From assembly GCA_910577515.1 (NCBI GenBank), contig CAJTLW010000003.1, forward strand, positions 124,001 to 188,000: a stretch of DNA of 64,000 nucleotides, read 5' to 3'. This document shows positions 33,469 through 41,871 of the stretch, one piece after another (position 1 is the stretch's first letter; the number at the start of each line of letters is the position of its first letter). The notes under the pieces are model-generated. The model worked only from the letters and a program-made list of their open reading frames with translations. It made no database searches and was not told the DNA's origin. The translations under genes were made by a program, and so were the position numbers. Source of the DNA: an uncultured Vampirovibrio sp. Its GTDB lineage: Bacteria > Cyanobacteriota > Vampirovibrionia > Gastranaerophilales > Gastranaerophilaceae.

Positions 33469-34309
33469 TGAATTAAGAAACGAAATTAAAGCTTTAAAAA
33501 CATCAAAAGGCGGAACCGTAGGTCTTGTGCCTACAATGGGGGCGCTTCATCAGGGGCATATAAGTCTTGTCAAAAAAGCAAGACAGCAAAATGAAATTGT
33601 TATAGTGAGCGTTTTTGTAAATCCGACTCAGTTTGGCCCAAATGAAGATTATGATAAATATCCAAGAACTCTAGAAGAGGATGCAAAATTATGCGAAGAA
33701 GAGAACGTAGATTTTCTTTTTGCCCCATCGCCAAGAGATATTTATGATGAATATTATTTTAAGAATAAAGAAACCACATTAATTTGCCCTCCGTATGATG
33801 TTGTGAATAAGCTTTGCGGAAAAAGCCGGCCGGGCCATTTTGACGGAGTTTGTACAATTGTTGCAAAATTATTTAACATTACAAAATGTGACAGGGCATA
33901 TTTTGGAAAAAAAGACGCCCAGCAGCTTTTTATAATCCAAAAAATGGTTAAGGATTTGAATTTTGATATAGAAATTATTGGCTGCCCTATTGTCAGAGAA
34001 GCTGATAATCTTGCTATGTCAAGCAGAAACACATATTTAGATGATAGCGCAAGGGCTGATGCGCTAAATATCTCAAAAGCCCTCTTTTGCGCAAAAGAGC
34101 TTTTTGATAAAGGGGTAAAAGATTCTGCCATACTTATTGATACCGCACTTGCTGTTGCAAAAAATATTGAGGTTGAATATGCTGAAATTGTATCGATGAA
34201 TACTTTTGAAAAAGTTGATACAATTGAAAACAAGGCTTTAATGTTAATTGCTGCGCGCGTTAATTCAAACGGCTCAATGGTAAGGCTGATAGATAATATT
34301 GAATTGTAG
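33446..34309 (+). CDS. panC: Pantothenate synthetase
   Basis: 287 residues from TTG 33446 inside the end of panB, with GAGGAG about ten bases upstream. VGLVPTMGALHQGHISLV, VNPTQFGPNEDYDKYPR, GKSRPGHFDGV and MSSRN are the ATP/pantoate-binding signatures. It joins pantoate to beta-alanine. With panB it forms a coupled pair; panD and panE are not in the window. Confidence 0.97.
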   Translation: MKIISNVNELRNEIKALKTSKGGTVGLVPTMGALHQGHISLVKKARQQNEIVIVSVFVNPTQFGPNEDYDKYPRTLEEDAKLCEEENVDFLFAPSPRDIYDEYYFKNKETTLICPPYDVVNKLCGKSRPGHFDGVCTIVAKLFNITKCDRAYFGKKDAQQLFIIQKMVKDLNFDIEIIGCPIVREADNLAMSSRNTYLDDSARADALNISKALFCAKELFDKGVKDSAILIDTALAVAKNIEVEYAEIVSMNTFEKVDTIENKALMLIAARVNSNGSMVRLIDNIEL

Positions 34310-34315
34310 AAAATA

Positions 34316-35242
34316 ATGGAAAAATTTGACAGATTATATGATTTTGTAAATATTATGAAGGTAGCCTGCACCTTTGTTGCAATTTTGTATGTTTTGTACT
34401 GGTTTATATGCTTATCAAATATTCCATTTTTGGAATATATTCAGCTTGTGTTTGCGCCGCCTGTAAATCTTTTAAAGATGTTTATAAAGATTGAAATACC
34501 CTATGCAGACACTATTATAGACATGATTCCACTTCTTGTTTCATTAATTTTTGCAATGCTTTATTTTGTTTTTCAATACTTTTCTAATGTTGTTGAAGAG
34601 AAAGAAAGACAATACAAATTGAATGTAATTGCAGAAAGAAAGCTTGAAGAAAAGCTTATGAACGAGAGTTTGAAAAAAGTATTTGAAAATAAAACTCTTG
34701 AATATACTAATTTTGCAATTCTTTTAACACTTGACTTTGCAGCAACAATTGATCCTAATATTTCAAATATTAAAACTAATTTAAAAGCAGTTGCAGCGGA
34801 AAATTATACAAAAATTGTTAATTCAATGCGTAAAAAATACGCTAATTGCAAGGCTATAACCCCTGGAAAACTCTTTATTGTGTATAATAATTTTGCACTT
34901 TTTGATGATTTTTTTACAGATTTATTAAAAGAGGTTAAAGAAATAAGTGAAGCAAATATAGAGAAAAATCTCAAAACTAACTTTATGATTGCGATTGATG
35001 CACTTAAAGAGACAGATAAAATGTCTAGTGTATTTGATTTATTGGAAAAAATTTGTACTTTTAATTATGCAAATAAAGCAGTTTCAACTGCAGCTTTTAA
35101 TATCCGTTATAAAATTAATTCAAATGCAGGTAAATATTTACTTGAATCTTTAGGAATATCAAGATTTTTTGAAAAAACTCCCGATAACACACAAACAAGT
35201 GTAGATTTTGAACTATTTTCCCTCAAAACAAAACGAAAATAA
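34316..35242 (+). CDS. Membrane protein with cytoplasmic helical domain, unknown
   Basis: 308 residues. Two or three membrane segments occur in the first 90 residues (VACTFVAILYVLYWFICL, IDMIPLLVSLIFAMLYFVF), then a charged coiled coil (about 95-120) and a soluble domain. No family recognised. It starts 6 bp after panC, so it is likely in the same transcript. One dyad element (34419-34438) lies inside its coding sequence, encoding NIPFLEYI within the loop after TM1. Confidence 0.6.
   Translation: MEKFDRLYDFVNIMKVACTFVAILYVLYWFICLSNIPFLEYIQLVFAPPVNLLKMFIKIEIPYADTIIDMIPLLVSLIFAMLYFVFQYFSNVVEEKERQYKLNVIAERKLEEKLMNESLKKVFENKTLEYTNFAILLTLDFAATIDPNISNIKTNLKAVAAENYTKIVNSMRKKYANCKAITPGKLFIVYNNFALFDDFFTDLLKEVKEISEANIEKNLKTNFMIAIDALKETDKMSSVFDLLEKICTFNYANKAVSTAAFNIRYKINSNAGKYLLESLGISRFFEKTPDNTQTSVDFELFSLKTKRK
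34419..34438. repeat. Dyad element, perfect palindrome version (copy 3, intragenic)
   Basis: ATATTCCA TTTT TGGAATAT: both arms perfect, 4-base spacer, within the membrane protein gene. Confidence 0.5.
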
Positions 35243-35244
35243 AT

Positions 35245-36231
35245 TTAATAAGCAGGTGTTATATCATTAAAAATAATTCTTTTATCATAAGCATGATTAT
35301 CTGCTTTGGCTGTTTTATAAAGGTCTTTTATTAAAATTTTTGATTTTTTAGTATATTTAAAATCATAACTTTTTATAACATCTAGAAGTATATTATAATT
35401 CATAAAGCAGCTTTTAATTTTTACATGCAAAACCCAGGCAGAATTTCTTTTTGAAATTTCATATTTTGCAAATTTTAAAATATCCGATAAATAAATTTCA
35501 TAAGTAGGTGCTAATGCGGCTTCCAAAACAAAATCCTTATTGTTTTTGGTTGAAATTGTAAAATACCCAAAAAGCTTTTTGGATTTTTCGCACTCAAGTA
35601 CATATTTAAAGCAGACATTATTTTTTATGCCTACAAATATGCTATCTTTAAAATATTTTTCATTTATCTCAAATGCAGGCATTTGATGAGAGTTTATAAG
35701 CCCATTATAAAATTGTGCAATTTTTGTGCTTTCTGAATTTTTGGAAAACCTTATAAAATCAAAGCTCTGCTCTTTTGTGTATGGAAAATCAGTCTTTTTT
35801 AGCTTAAATGAATATTCATCAGCAATAGTTCTGAATTTGCATACATCATTGAATAATTTCAAAAGTTTGTCATCAGCTTCATCTACAACCACACAAAAAG
35901 ATTGCGCCCCTTTGGCTAAAAATTTATTTACAACATAGTTGATGAGCAATTCACCATATTCTATTGAATTTTCTTCCAAAAAAAGCTGTGAAATTTTTAA
36001 TTTTTTTCTATTGCAATCATCGGTTTCAAGTGTAATTAGCCCGTAAATTCTGCCATTATCTATAACAGCATAAGTTTCTTTTAAAAATTTTAATTTTAAA
36101 GGCAGCATATAATGAATTATATCAAGCGGGTAGGGTGTAAGGCTTGATAGATTGTATTCAAAATCGCTGGATTCGGTTAATTTTTTTAATCTTTCAGATG
36201 GGATAAATGCCAGATTTTTAACTATAGCCAT
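35245..36231 (-). CDS. GNAT-like two-domain protein, unknown substrate
   Basis: 328 residues, soluble. The N-terminal half has the beta-strand/helix order of GNAT acetyltransferases (AVIDNGRIYGLITLE, IEYGELLINYVVNKFLAKGA, SFCVVVDEADDK). The C-terminal half repeats a similar pattern (KYVLECEKSKKLFGYFTIS, YEIYLSDILKFAKYEISKRN), so it may be a tandem GNAT fold. The acetyl-CoA loop is not clear-cut. Convergent with the preceding membrane gene, only 2 bp apart. Assignment is tentative. Confidence 0.5.
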   Translation of the reverse strand: MAIVKNLAFIPSERLKKLTESSDFEYNLSSLTPYPLDIIHYMLPLKLKFLKETYAVIDNGRIYGLITLETDDCNRKKLKISQLFLEENSIEYGELLINYVVNKFLAKGAQSFCVVVDEADDKLLKLFNDVCKFRTIADEYSFKLKKTDFPYTKEQSFDFIRFSKNSESTKIAQFYNGLINSHQMPAFEINEKYFKDSIFVGIKNNVCFKYVLECEKSKKLFGYFTISTKNNKDFVLEAALAPTYEIYLSDILKFAKYEISKRNSAWVLHVKIKSCFMNYNILLDVIKSYDFKYTKKSKILIKDLYKTAKADNHAYDKRIIFNDITPAY

Positions 36232-36292
36232 AAGATAATATTACCATATTAAGCCGGTGTTTTAAACTGCAAATTTTAAAAGAAACCATGGT

Positions 36293-36853
36293 TTATTTTT
36301 TTATAAATGAAAAAACATGTTTCTGCATAAAGGTTTTAAAAGGTTTTTGTATTCTTGATTCAATATAATTAGCAGCTCTTTCAAACCGGTTCTTTGCATT
36401 TTTTAAGACAGGTGTTTGATTTATTTTTCCAAATATCTTTTTTTGGAATTTGACTTGTTTTAATTTTTTTTCAAATATCTTTTTTTGGTTTGAAACCAGG
36501 CCTTCTTCTTTGTTTGCAAAGGCTTTTATTTTTCTATTATATTTTCTCTCAAGCCTGGGCAAGCTTTTTTCTTTTTTTGTCAAAGCTTTGTTTAATGCAG
36601 GAATGCTCCAAATTACAGCAATAATAGCGGTAGAAAGAAAAACCAGTTTGGGGAAAAAACCGAATTTATTTTTTTCTGTTTGTTTTTCTTCCTTATTTTG
36701 AATTTGAGAGCTTACAACAGGCTTCTGCGGGCGAATTTGATTTGGTTGTATTTGATTTTGATATGTTTTGGTATTTTGACTAAAATTATTCTGTTGTGCA
36801 GTTTTCTGCACAAAATCGCCCCAAATTCCCTTTGGTTGTATTGTGTTAAACAT
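36293..36853 (-). CDS. Single-pass membrane protein with basic tail, unknown
   Basis: 186 residues: a Gln/Asn-rich N-terminus (about 1-60), one membrane segment (about 68-87, LVFLSTAIIAVIWSIPAL), then a very Lys-rich helical tail. It starts MFNTIQPKGIWGDFVQ. No family recognised; probably lineage-specific. Confidence 0.5.
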   Translation of the reverse strand: MFNTIQPKGIWGDFVQKTAQQNNFSQNTKTYQNQIQPNQIRPQKPVVSSQIQNKEEKQTEKNKFGFFPKLVFLSTAIIAVIWSIPALNKALTKKEKSLPRLERKYNRKIKAFANKEEGLVSNQKKIFEKKLKQVKFQKKIFGKINQTPVLKNAKNRFERAANYIESRIQKPFKTFMQKHVFSFIKK

Positions 36854-36990
36854 ATCTTTTTAAAAGCCTCTCAGTTTCCTTTGATAATATAAGGATTGAA
36901 ATAAAAAATATTTGTTTAGGTATAAAAAAATATTTTTTATTTTTAATAAAAATTTACAAAAATGCTGTTTTGGCCTATTTTTAATTCAAA

Positions 36991-37017
36991 ACCCTGCGAA
37001 GTTTGTCTTTGCAGGGT
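36991..37017 (-). terminator. Terminator of the zinc-ribbon repeat protein gene
   Basis: ACCCTGC (36991-36997) pairs with GCAGGGT (37011-37017); on the minus strand it follows the stop at 37046 and leads into a T/A-rich run. Confidence 0.6.
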
Positions 37018-37045
37018 ATTTTAGATTTTATTCAAAAGCTTTGGT

Positions 37046-37825
37046 TTACTCAGCTTCCTTTTCTGCTTCTTTCTTTTTTGCAGCTCTTTTTTTATATTCT
37101 TCTTTTGGAGGCGGAGCATCTTCCCTGCCCTCGTTCCAACGCTCTAAACCTAATTGTTTGCGCACTAAGCCAATGCCAACATGCACGCGCCATTCGTCCA
37201 TTTTTAACTGCATAGCAAGAATTTTATGACATCCTATAGGAGGAAGCGGCAGCAACGGCTCATAAAGGTTTTTAATTGCCATCAATTGATCCGGCGTAAG
37301 TGCCAGTTTCCTTTTTGGGAAGCTGATTTTTGGCAGCATCATTTTTTGTCTTATTAAATTAATTCCAAAGAACACCTTTTTAGCTTCCAATCCGATAGCT
37401 TCACCGATTACTTCATGTGCATCAGGGTTTGGCAGTGGAAGCATTTTTTTGTACAATTCTTCAATTTGCGCAAGCTGCTCTTTGTTTACAAGAAGCGGTT
37501 TAGACTTTTGCATAGGACGCTTTGGCCCGCCTGGTCTTGAATTTCCACCCGGTCTTTGCCCGAATTTTTGAGGACCTCTTTTTTGAAAACCGCCTGGGCG
37601 TCTATTGTTATCCCTGTTGTATTGAGGTTTTTTGTAATAATTGTTATTATCTGAGCCTGCAGAATAACTTCTGTACTGTTGCTGCGGCTGCTCATCCTGA
37701 ACAGGAGCATTTGGGTCTGTTAAAATAGGTGTTTTATCAGGATATAAACATGAGGGGCATATAACCCTTTTTGGATTTTTGGTTTCAAATTCCTTGCCGC
37801 ACTTGGTGCATTTGTTGGTGTACAT
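37046..37825 (-). CDS. Zinc-ribbon protein with RG/PG-rich linker and duplicated helical module
   Basis: 259 residues. The zinc ribbon is C6-x2-C9 and C23-x2-C26. A disordered Gln/Tyr then Arg/Gly-rich stretch (about 45-108, NNRRPGGFQKRGPQKFGQRP) follows. Two copies of a 55-residue helical unit occur at about 113-166 and 175-230, each with LPLP (MLPLPNPDAH, LLPLPPIGCH) followed by a GINLIRQ/GIGLVRK helix. A Lys/Glu tail ends it. The mix suggests nucleic-acid or ribonucleoprotein association, but no known family is recognised. AGAAGGAT supports the start. Confidence 0.75.
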   Translation of the reverse strand: MYTNKCTKCGKEFETKNPKRVICPSCLYPDKTPILTDPNAPVQDEQPQQQYRSYSAGSDNNNYYKKPQYNRDNNRRPGGFQKRGPQKFGQRPGGNSRPGGPKRPMQKSKPLLVNKEQLAQIEELYKKMLPLPNPDAHEVIGEAIGLEAKKVFFGINLIRQKMMLPKISFPKRKLALTPDQLMAIKNLYEPLLPLPPIGCHKILAMQLKMDEWRVHVGIGLVRKQLGLERWNEGREDAPPPKEEYKKRAAKKKEAEKEAE

Positions 37826-38011
37826 AAAAAATTATCCTTCTTGGCTTTAGCTTTATTCCATCAAATTAAAATCAGCAAAAATGCAAATTTCTCCCTAAAA
37901 TTATAAAACAAAATTGAGGGTGGTTACTGTTTTATTCTATACTTAAAATTCAATAAATACAAGCTTTTTTTAGTAATTAGTGCTAAAGCATTAGGGTTTT
38001 TTATATTAATA

Positions 38012-38039
38012 TTTAAAAAGCCCGTTGTTTCGGGCTTTT
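38012..38039 (-). terminator. Terminator of the 69-residue gene
   Basis: AAAAGCCCG (38016-38024) pairs with CGGGCTTTT (38031-38039). On the minus strand it lies 4 bp behind the stop codon at 38043. Confidence 0.9.
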
Positions 38040-38042
38040 AAA

Positions 38043-38252
38043 CTAGGCTATAAAATTGTTTCCGTATTTCAGAGAACCTACAAAGTAGCATTCTTTTAAC
38101 ATTTTGTTTAAACTTCTGTAAACTTTCTTTTTTGGAGGCAAAGAAGCTTCTTTAATAGCATTTGTTGTGTTTTTGTACTCTTTTGCAATGGTCTCTGTAA
38201 TAAAAAAGTTGTTCATCTTGCTGATGATTAAATCTGAATTTGATGCTATCAT
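38043..38252 (-). CDS. Small 69-residue protein, unknown
   Basis: A short basic protein, MIASNSDLIISKMNNFF followed by PPKKKVYRSLNKMLKECYF. A strong terminator immediately behind the stop supports it as a real gene. Start could also be Met13. No family recognised. Possible regulator or ribosome-associated protein, but nothing shows this. Confidence 0.55.
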   Translation of the reverse strand: MIASNSDLIISKMNNFFITETIAKEYKNTTNAIKEASLPPKKKVYRSLNKMLKECYFVGSLKYGNNFIA

Positions 38253-38402
38253 TTTCTCTTGTTAGTCCTTTTTTTACTGCTCTTAATATCTCTTTTACTC
38301 TTATATATCTATAAACAATTCTTTGGGGCAAATATTGCCTGTATATATGAAAAATATATACTTTTTGTTACATTTATTTACAAGAAATATATTCAAAAGA
38401 TA

Positions 38403-39677
38403 TTATTCAATCTCATAATCTCTAAGGTTTAAATTTTGAACGCAATTCCAAAGACTTTCATCGCTTTCTTTATAAAGTTTTATATAATTTCTTGTTACAC
38501 CAAGGTATTTGCCATTTTTAGCTGATTTTTTCTGGAATAAAACCTCCTGAATGGTGTTTTTATTATTTGAAAGAAAAGTGCTATGCAGATTTTCAGATAA
38601 CTGTATCAGTTTTTTTGTTCTTTCTTTTTTAACATGTTCATATACCTGATTTGGCATATTGCAGGCAGGTGTGCCTTTTCGTCTAGAATATGGAAAACTG
38701 TGTATGAAAGAAAGTCCTGAACTTTCCAAAGCCTTATAAGTGATTTCAAAATCTTCTTCACTTTCTCCCGGAAATCCCGTTATAATATCGCATCCAAGGA
38801 AAGGATTGCTAAAATTTTTATTTAATTCATATATAACACTTTTAGCATATTCCGCATTATAAAAGCGATTCATCGATTTTAATGTCTTGTCGCACATACT
38901 TTGCAATGAAAGGTGAAAATGCGGGCAAAATTTTTCTGATTGTTTCAAAAAATCAATCATTTTTTCATCAATTTCTGTTACATATAGCGAACCAAGCCTA
39001 TACCTTAAAATTTCTGTATCCTCAATTTTTTTAAGCAAATCAAGCAGATTTTGATTAAATTCTCTCCCCCATTCGCCAATATGAATTCCAACAAAAACTA
39101 CTTCCTTGTATCCGTTTTCTGCAAGATGATTTACCTGCTTAATGACATTTTCTATGCTTTCAGATCTGGAATTACCTCTTGCGTATGGAATAATGCAATA
39201 AGAGCATCGATTTGAGCAGCCTTCCTGAATTTTTATACTTGGCCGTGTTGTGTTTAAAAATTCTAAACTTTTATGATGAAACTCTTTTACACTAAAGATA
39301 TCTTCAACGTGGATTTCTTTCTTGGAGCTTTGTATTCCATTTTCGGCATATTCTAAATATTTAACTATCTCAAGCTTTTCATCATTGCCTAAAATTATAT
39401 CAGCACCAAGAGCCTCTTTATTTTCTGCAGTTTGGGCAAAACACCCTGTTAAAATAATTTTTGCATTTCTGTTTTTTAATTTAAATTGTTTTATAATGTA
39501 AAGCGCCTGATTATCAGCATGGGATGTTACAGAACATGTATTTAAAATAAAAAAATCGCACAAATCCTGATTTTTAGCAGGCTCGTACCCTGCTTTTATA
39601 AGCTCCTGTTGAATTAATTGCCCCTCAATATGGTTTGTTTTACAACCTAATGATTTTATATAAAAACTATTTTTCAA
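38403..39677 (-). CDS. mtaB: tRNA (N6-threonylcarbamoyladenosine-C2)-methylthiotransferase
   Basis: 424 residues. The UPF0004 N-domain has CKTNHIEG, ILNTCSVT and LTGCFAQ; the radical SAM motif is CSNRCSYCIIPYARG; the TRAM-like C-terminus is short. The opening IKSLGCKTN fits MtaB rather than MiaB or RimO. The enzyme makes ms2t6A in tRNA. It overlaps the methyltransferase gene upstream by 11 bp, so two RNA-modifying enzymes are translationally linked. Confidence 0.9.
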   Translation of the reverse strand: MKNSFYIKSLGCKTNHIEGQLIQQELIKAGYEPAKNQDLCDFFILNTCSVTSHADNQALYIIKQFKLKNRNAKIILTGCFAQTAENKEALGADIILGNDEKLEIVKYLEYAENGIQSSKKEIHVEDIFSVKEFHHKSLEFLNTTRPSIKIQEGCSNRCSYCIIPYARGNSRSESIENVIKQVNHLAENGYKEVVFVGIHIGEWGREFNQNLLDLLKKIEDTEILRYRLGSLYVTEIDEKMIDFLKQSEKFCPHFHLSLQSMCDKTLKSMNRFYNAEYAKSVIYELNKNFSNPFLGCDIITGFPGESEEDFEITYKALESSGLSFIHSFPYSRRKGTPACNMPNQVYEHVKKERTKKLIQLSENLHSTFLSNNKNTIQEVLFQKKSAKNGKYLGVTRNYIKLYKESDESLWNCVQNLNLRDYEIE

Positions 39678-41055
39678 AATATGCTACACTTTCGATATGG
39701 TGCGTAAATGGGAACATATCTGCCCCCTGCAAACTTTTTAGATTAAAACCAAGTTCCTTTAAAATTTTTGCATCCCGTTCAAGGGTTGATGGGTTGCAAG
39801 ATACATATACAATGTTTTTTGCAAGTTTTGATATAATTTCAAGTGCTTCCTTATCAGAACCTTTCCTTGGAGGGTCTAAAATTGCATAGTCAAAGCATTT
39901 TTTGCCTTTCGGATCAGCTTTTAGAAAATCTTTAAAGATTTTCTTTGCATCCCCTAAAAATACTTCGTAATTTTTGCAATTATTAAGTTTAAAATTGGCT
40001 TTAGCATCTAAAATAGCGCTTTCGCACTCTTCAACAAGCGTAATTTTTTTTGCTTTGTCAGATAAAAATATTCCTATAGACCCAACTCCTCCGTAAGCAT
40101 CCAATATGCTTGAATTTTCAGGAATTAATGATTTCACTGTTTCAAAAATTTTTGACGCAACCGGAGGATTAATTTGAAAAAAGCTGTCTTTGCTGATTTT
40201 ATAAGTATAATATATGCCATTATTGGAATATAGTTTTTCATATATAAAATCATCTCCAAGAATAAGTTTTGTGTCATCCCCTGTGATTTTATTTGTTTTT
40301 TTAGGGTTAAAATTAACCAAAACACCAGTAATATCAGGAAATTTTAACGTAATAATGTCTGCAAAATCTTTTATATCGGCTTCAATTTTGTTAAACCACT
40401 CGGCATCCTTGTTTATTACAAGTGTTAGAAGCATTTTTTTTGATGAGCTTGAATATCGTATAAGAACATGTTTTAAAAGCCCTTTATCCTTTTTTTCAAT
40501 ATAAGCGCCAAGTTTCCAATTTTCTCTTACAAAATTCATTATTTCATCAATGATTTTTGGTTGAATCGGGCAAAATTTAATATTTGTAATTTCATGGGTA
40601 TTTTCTTTGTAATATCCAAGCAAAAGCCTTTTTGAAACCTTTGTTTCAGACACGGCATTTTGAATTTTGCACCTATACCCTTTTAGATTTTCAGCCTTTA
40701 TAAACGGTTTGAATTCAATTTCTTCAAAGCTTCTGAATGTTTCTTTTAAAATATTTTCTTTCTGTTCAACCAAAAAATCATATTCAATATTTTGCAGATT
40801 GCATCCGCCGCAGGCGTTAAAAAGAGGGCAAAAAGGTTTTACTCTGTATTTTGAAGGGGTAATAATTTCAACAATTTTTGCTCTGATGAAATTCTTGTTT
40901 ATCCTTACAGCTCTGGCTTTTACAATATCTCCTGGTACTGCATTATCAATAAACACAGCTTTACCTTCATAATGAGCAAGGCAAGAGCCTGTATTTACAA
41001 GTTTTTCAACGGTTAATTCTATTATATCGTCTTGTTTTAATATCTCTTTTTCCAT
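39667..41055 (-). CDS. rlmD: RNA (uracil-5-)-methyltransferase, RlmD/RumA type
   Basis: 462 residues. A TRAM domain (about 8-60), an iron-sulfur cluster site CPLFNACGGCNLQ, then the SAM-dependent core with LDAYGGVGSIGIFLS, YAILDPPRKGSDKEA and the catalytic Cys in VYVSCNPSTLERD. It makes m5U in 23S rRNA; which uridine (RlmC, D or CD type) cannot be read from sequence. A dyad element copy (40213-40231) lies inside the coding sequence. Confidence 0.9.
   Translation of the reverse strand: MEKEILKQDDIIELTVEKLVNTGSCLAHYEGKAVFIDNAVPGDIVKARAVRINKNFIRAKIVEIITPSKYRVKPFCPLFNACGGCNLQNIEYDFLVEQKENILKETFRSFEEIEFKPFIKAENLKGYRCKIQNAVSETKVSKRLLLGYYKENTHEITNIKFCPIQPKIIDEIMNFVRENWKLGAYIEKKDKGLLKHVLIRYSSSSKKMLLTLVINKDAEWFNKIEADIKDFADIITLKFPDITGVLVNFNPKKTNKITGDDTKLILGDDFIYEKLYSNNGIYYTYKISKDSFFQINPPVASKIFETVKSLIPENSSILDAYGGVGSIGIFLSDKAKKITLVEECESAILDAKANFKLNNCKNYEVFLGDAKKIFKDFLKADPKGKKCFDYAILDPPRKGSDKEALEIISKLAKNIVYVSCNPSTLERDAKILKELGFNLKSLQGADMFPFTHHIESVAYFEK
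40213..40231 (+). repeat. Dyad element TATGCCA-N4-TGGAATA, copy 4 (intragenic)
   Basis: TATGCCA TTAT TGGAATAT, within the rlmD-type gene, where it encodes SNNGIYY. Confidence 0.5.
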
Positions 41056-41057
41056 TT

Positions 41058-41387
41058 TTAATATTTAAAATATCTGTCAAAATCTACATCGTCAAATGAG
41101 CAAAGAAGTTGATAAACAGGGTCATTTTCATCCATTCTTTGAAAATTATATTCATCAAATTTCCAAAATTTTGGATTTATACCGATTGCACGTACAATTT
41201 TGTGGTCATACAAAATTTTTAGCTTCTTTTTTACAACATCAAGCTCAATTTTTAACTGTTTTGATAATTCTACAGCAGAAATTCCATCATCGTTTGAGCA
41301 TTTTTCAGGTGTTAAAAACATAAGCTCTAAACCGATTTTTTTTAAATCTTTATCTTCATTATCAATATCGTAAAAATCTTCTGACAT
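41058..41387 (-). CDS. Small winged-helix-like protein, unknown
   Basis: 109 residues. The middle (GISAVELSKQLKIELDVVKKKLKILYDHKIVRA) has the helix-turn-helix plus wing pattern of winged-helix regulators; both ends are acidic and Phe/Tyr-rich (YDIDNEDKD, FDDVDFDRYFKY). It lies 2 bp upstream of the rlmD-type gene on the same strand, so it is probably the first gene of the group. Confidence 0.6.
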   Translation of the reverse strand: MSEDFYDIDNEDKDLKKIGLELMFLTPEKCSNDDGISAVELSKQLKIELDVVKKKLKILYDHKIVRAIGINPKFWKFDEYNFQRMDENDPVYQLLCSFDDVDFDRYFKY

Positions 41388-41478
41388 ACCTTTAATTATA
41401 ATACCCCAAAAACAGGATTTTAATCATATATTTCCATGAAAATAGCAGTTGAAGCTTGTTTTATGTTAAAATTTAATT

Positions 41479-41766
41479 ATGAAAAGATTTTTAACATACT
41501 TTATACTGTTTACCATTGTTCTAAGCTCTGCACCATCATTATCGGCCACTTTTGGCACTTATCGCCAGGAATATGAATACGGACTGTTTGATGGTTTAAA
41601 AATCAATGTTTTTAACAGAAAAAAAGATGACAAAGTAATAGAATTCAAAGAAGATATTGATAAAAAGATTGAAAAGACTAAAAAAACCAAAGAAGAGCAA
41701 GATAAAAAGGATGATGACGAATATCAAATGTATAAATTTATGCTTGATAATACAATCGCTATTTAG
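41479..41766 (+). CDS. Small secreted protein, unknown
   Basis: 95 residues. The signal peptide MKRFLTYFILFTIVLSSAPSLSA is cut near residue 23; the mature part begins TFGTYRQEYEYGLFDG and ends in a Lys/Glu/Asp-rich helix (IDKKIEKTKKTKEEQDK). No family recognised. It is convergent with tpsB, with a dyad element and a bidirectional terminator between them. Confidence 0.6.
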   Translation: MKRFLTYFILFTIVLSSAPSLSATFGTYRQEYEYGLFDGLKINVFNRKKDDKVIEFKEDIDKKIEKTKKTKEEQDKKDDDEYQMYKFMLDNTIAI

Positions 41767-41792
41767 TTTAGAGAATCCCTAAAATATTAAAT

Positions 41793-41813
41793 TATGCCAA
41801 ATATGGAATATTA
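41793..41813 (+). repeat. Dyad element TATGCCA-N4-TGGAATA, copy 5
   Basis: TATGCCA AATA TGGAATATTA, in the convergent gap between the small secreted gene and tpsB, 26 bases behind the stop codon at 41766. Confidence 0.65.
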
Positions 41814-41827
41814 TTTAAAAGCGTTAA

Positions 41828-41850
41828 AAAGCCCCTTATTAAGGGGCTTT
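41828..41850 (-). terminator. Bidirectional terminator between the small secreted gene and tpsB
   Basis: AAAGCCCCTT (41828-41837) pairs with AAGGGGCTTT (41841-41850), with A residues on one side and T residues on the other, between two convergent genes. Confidence 0.88.
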
Positions 41851-41871
41851 AAAGTTATTTTTAACAAATTT

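Noticed and set aside
33754..34371. 205-codon minus-strand frame opposite panC
   Set aside because: Shadow of panC; low-complexity Ser/Ile/Phe translation and no supporting start signal.
39333..39350. Match to the dyad element inside mtaB (TATGCCG AAAA TGGAATA on the minus strand)
   Set aside because: One mismatch and coding context; possible, but not counted as a firm copy.
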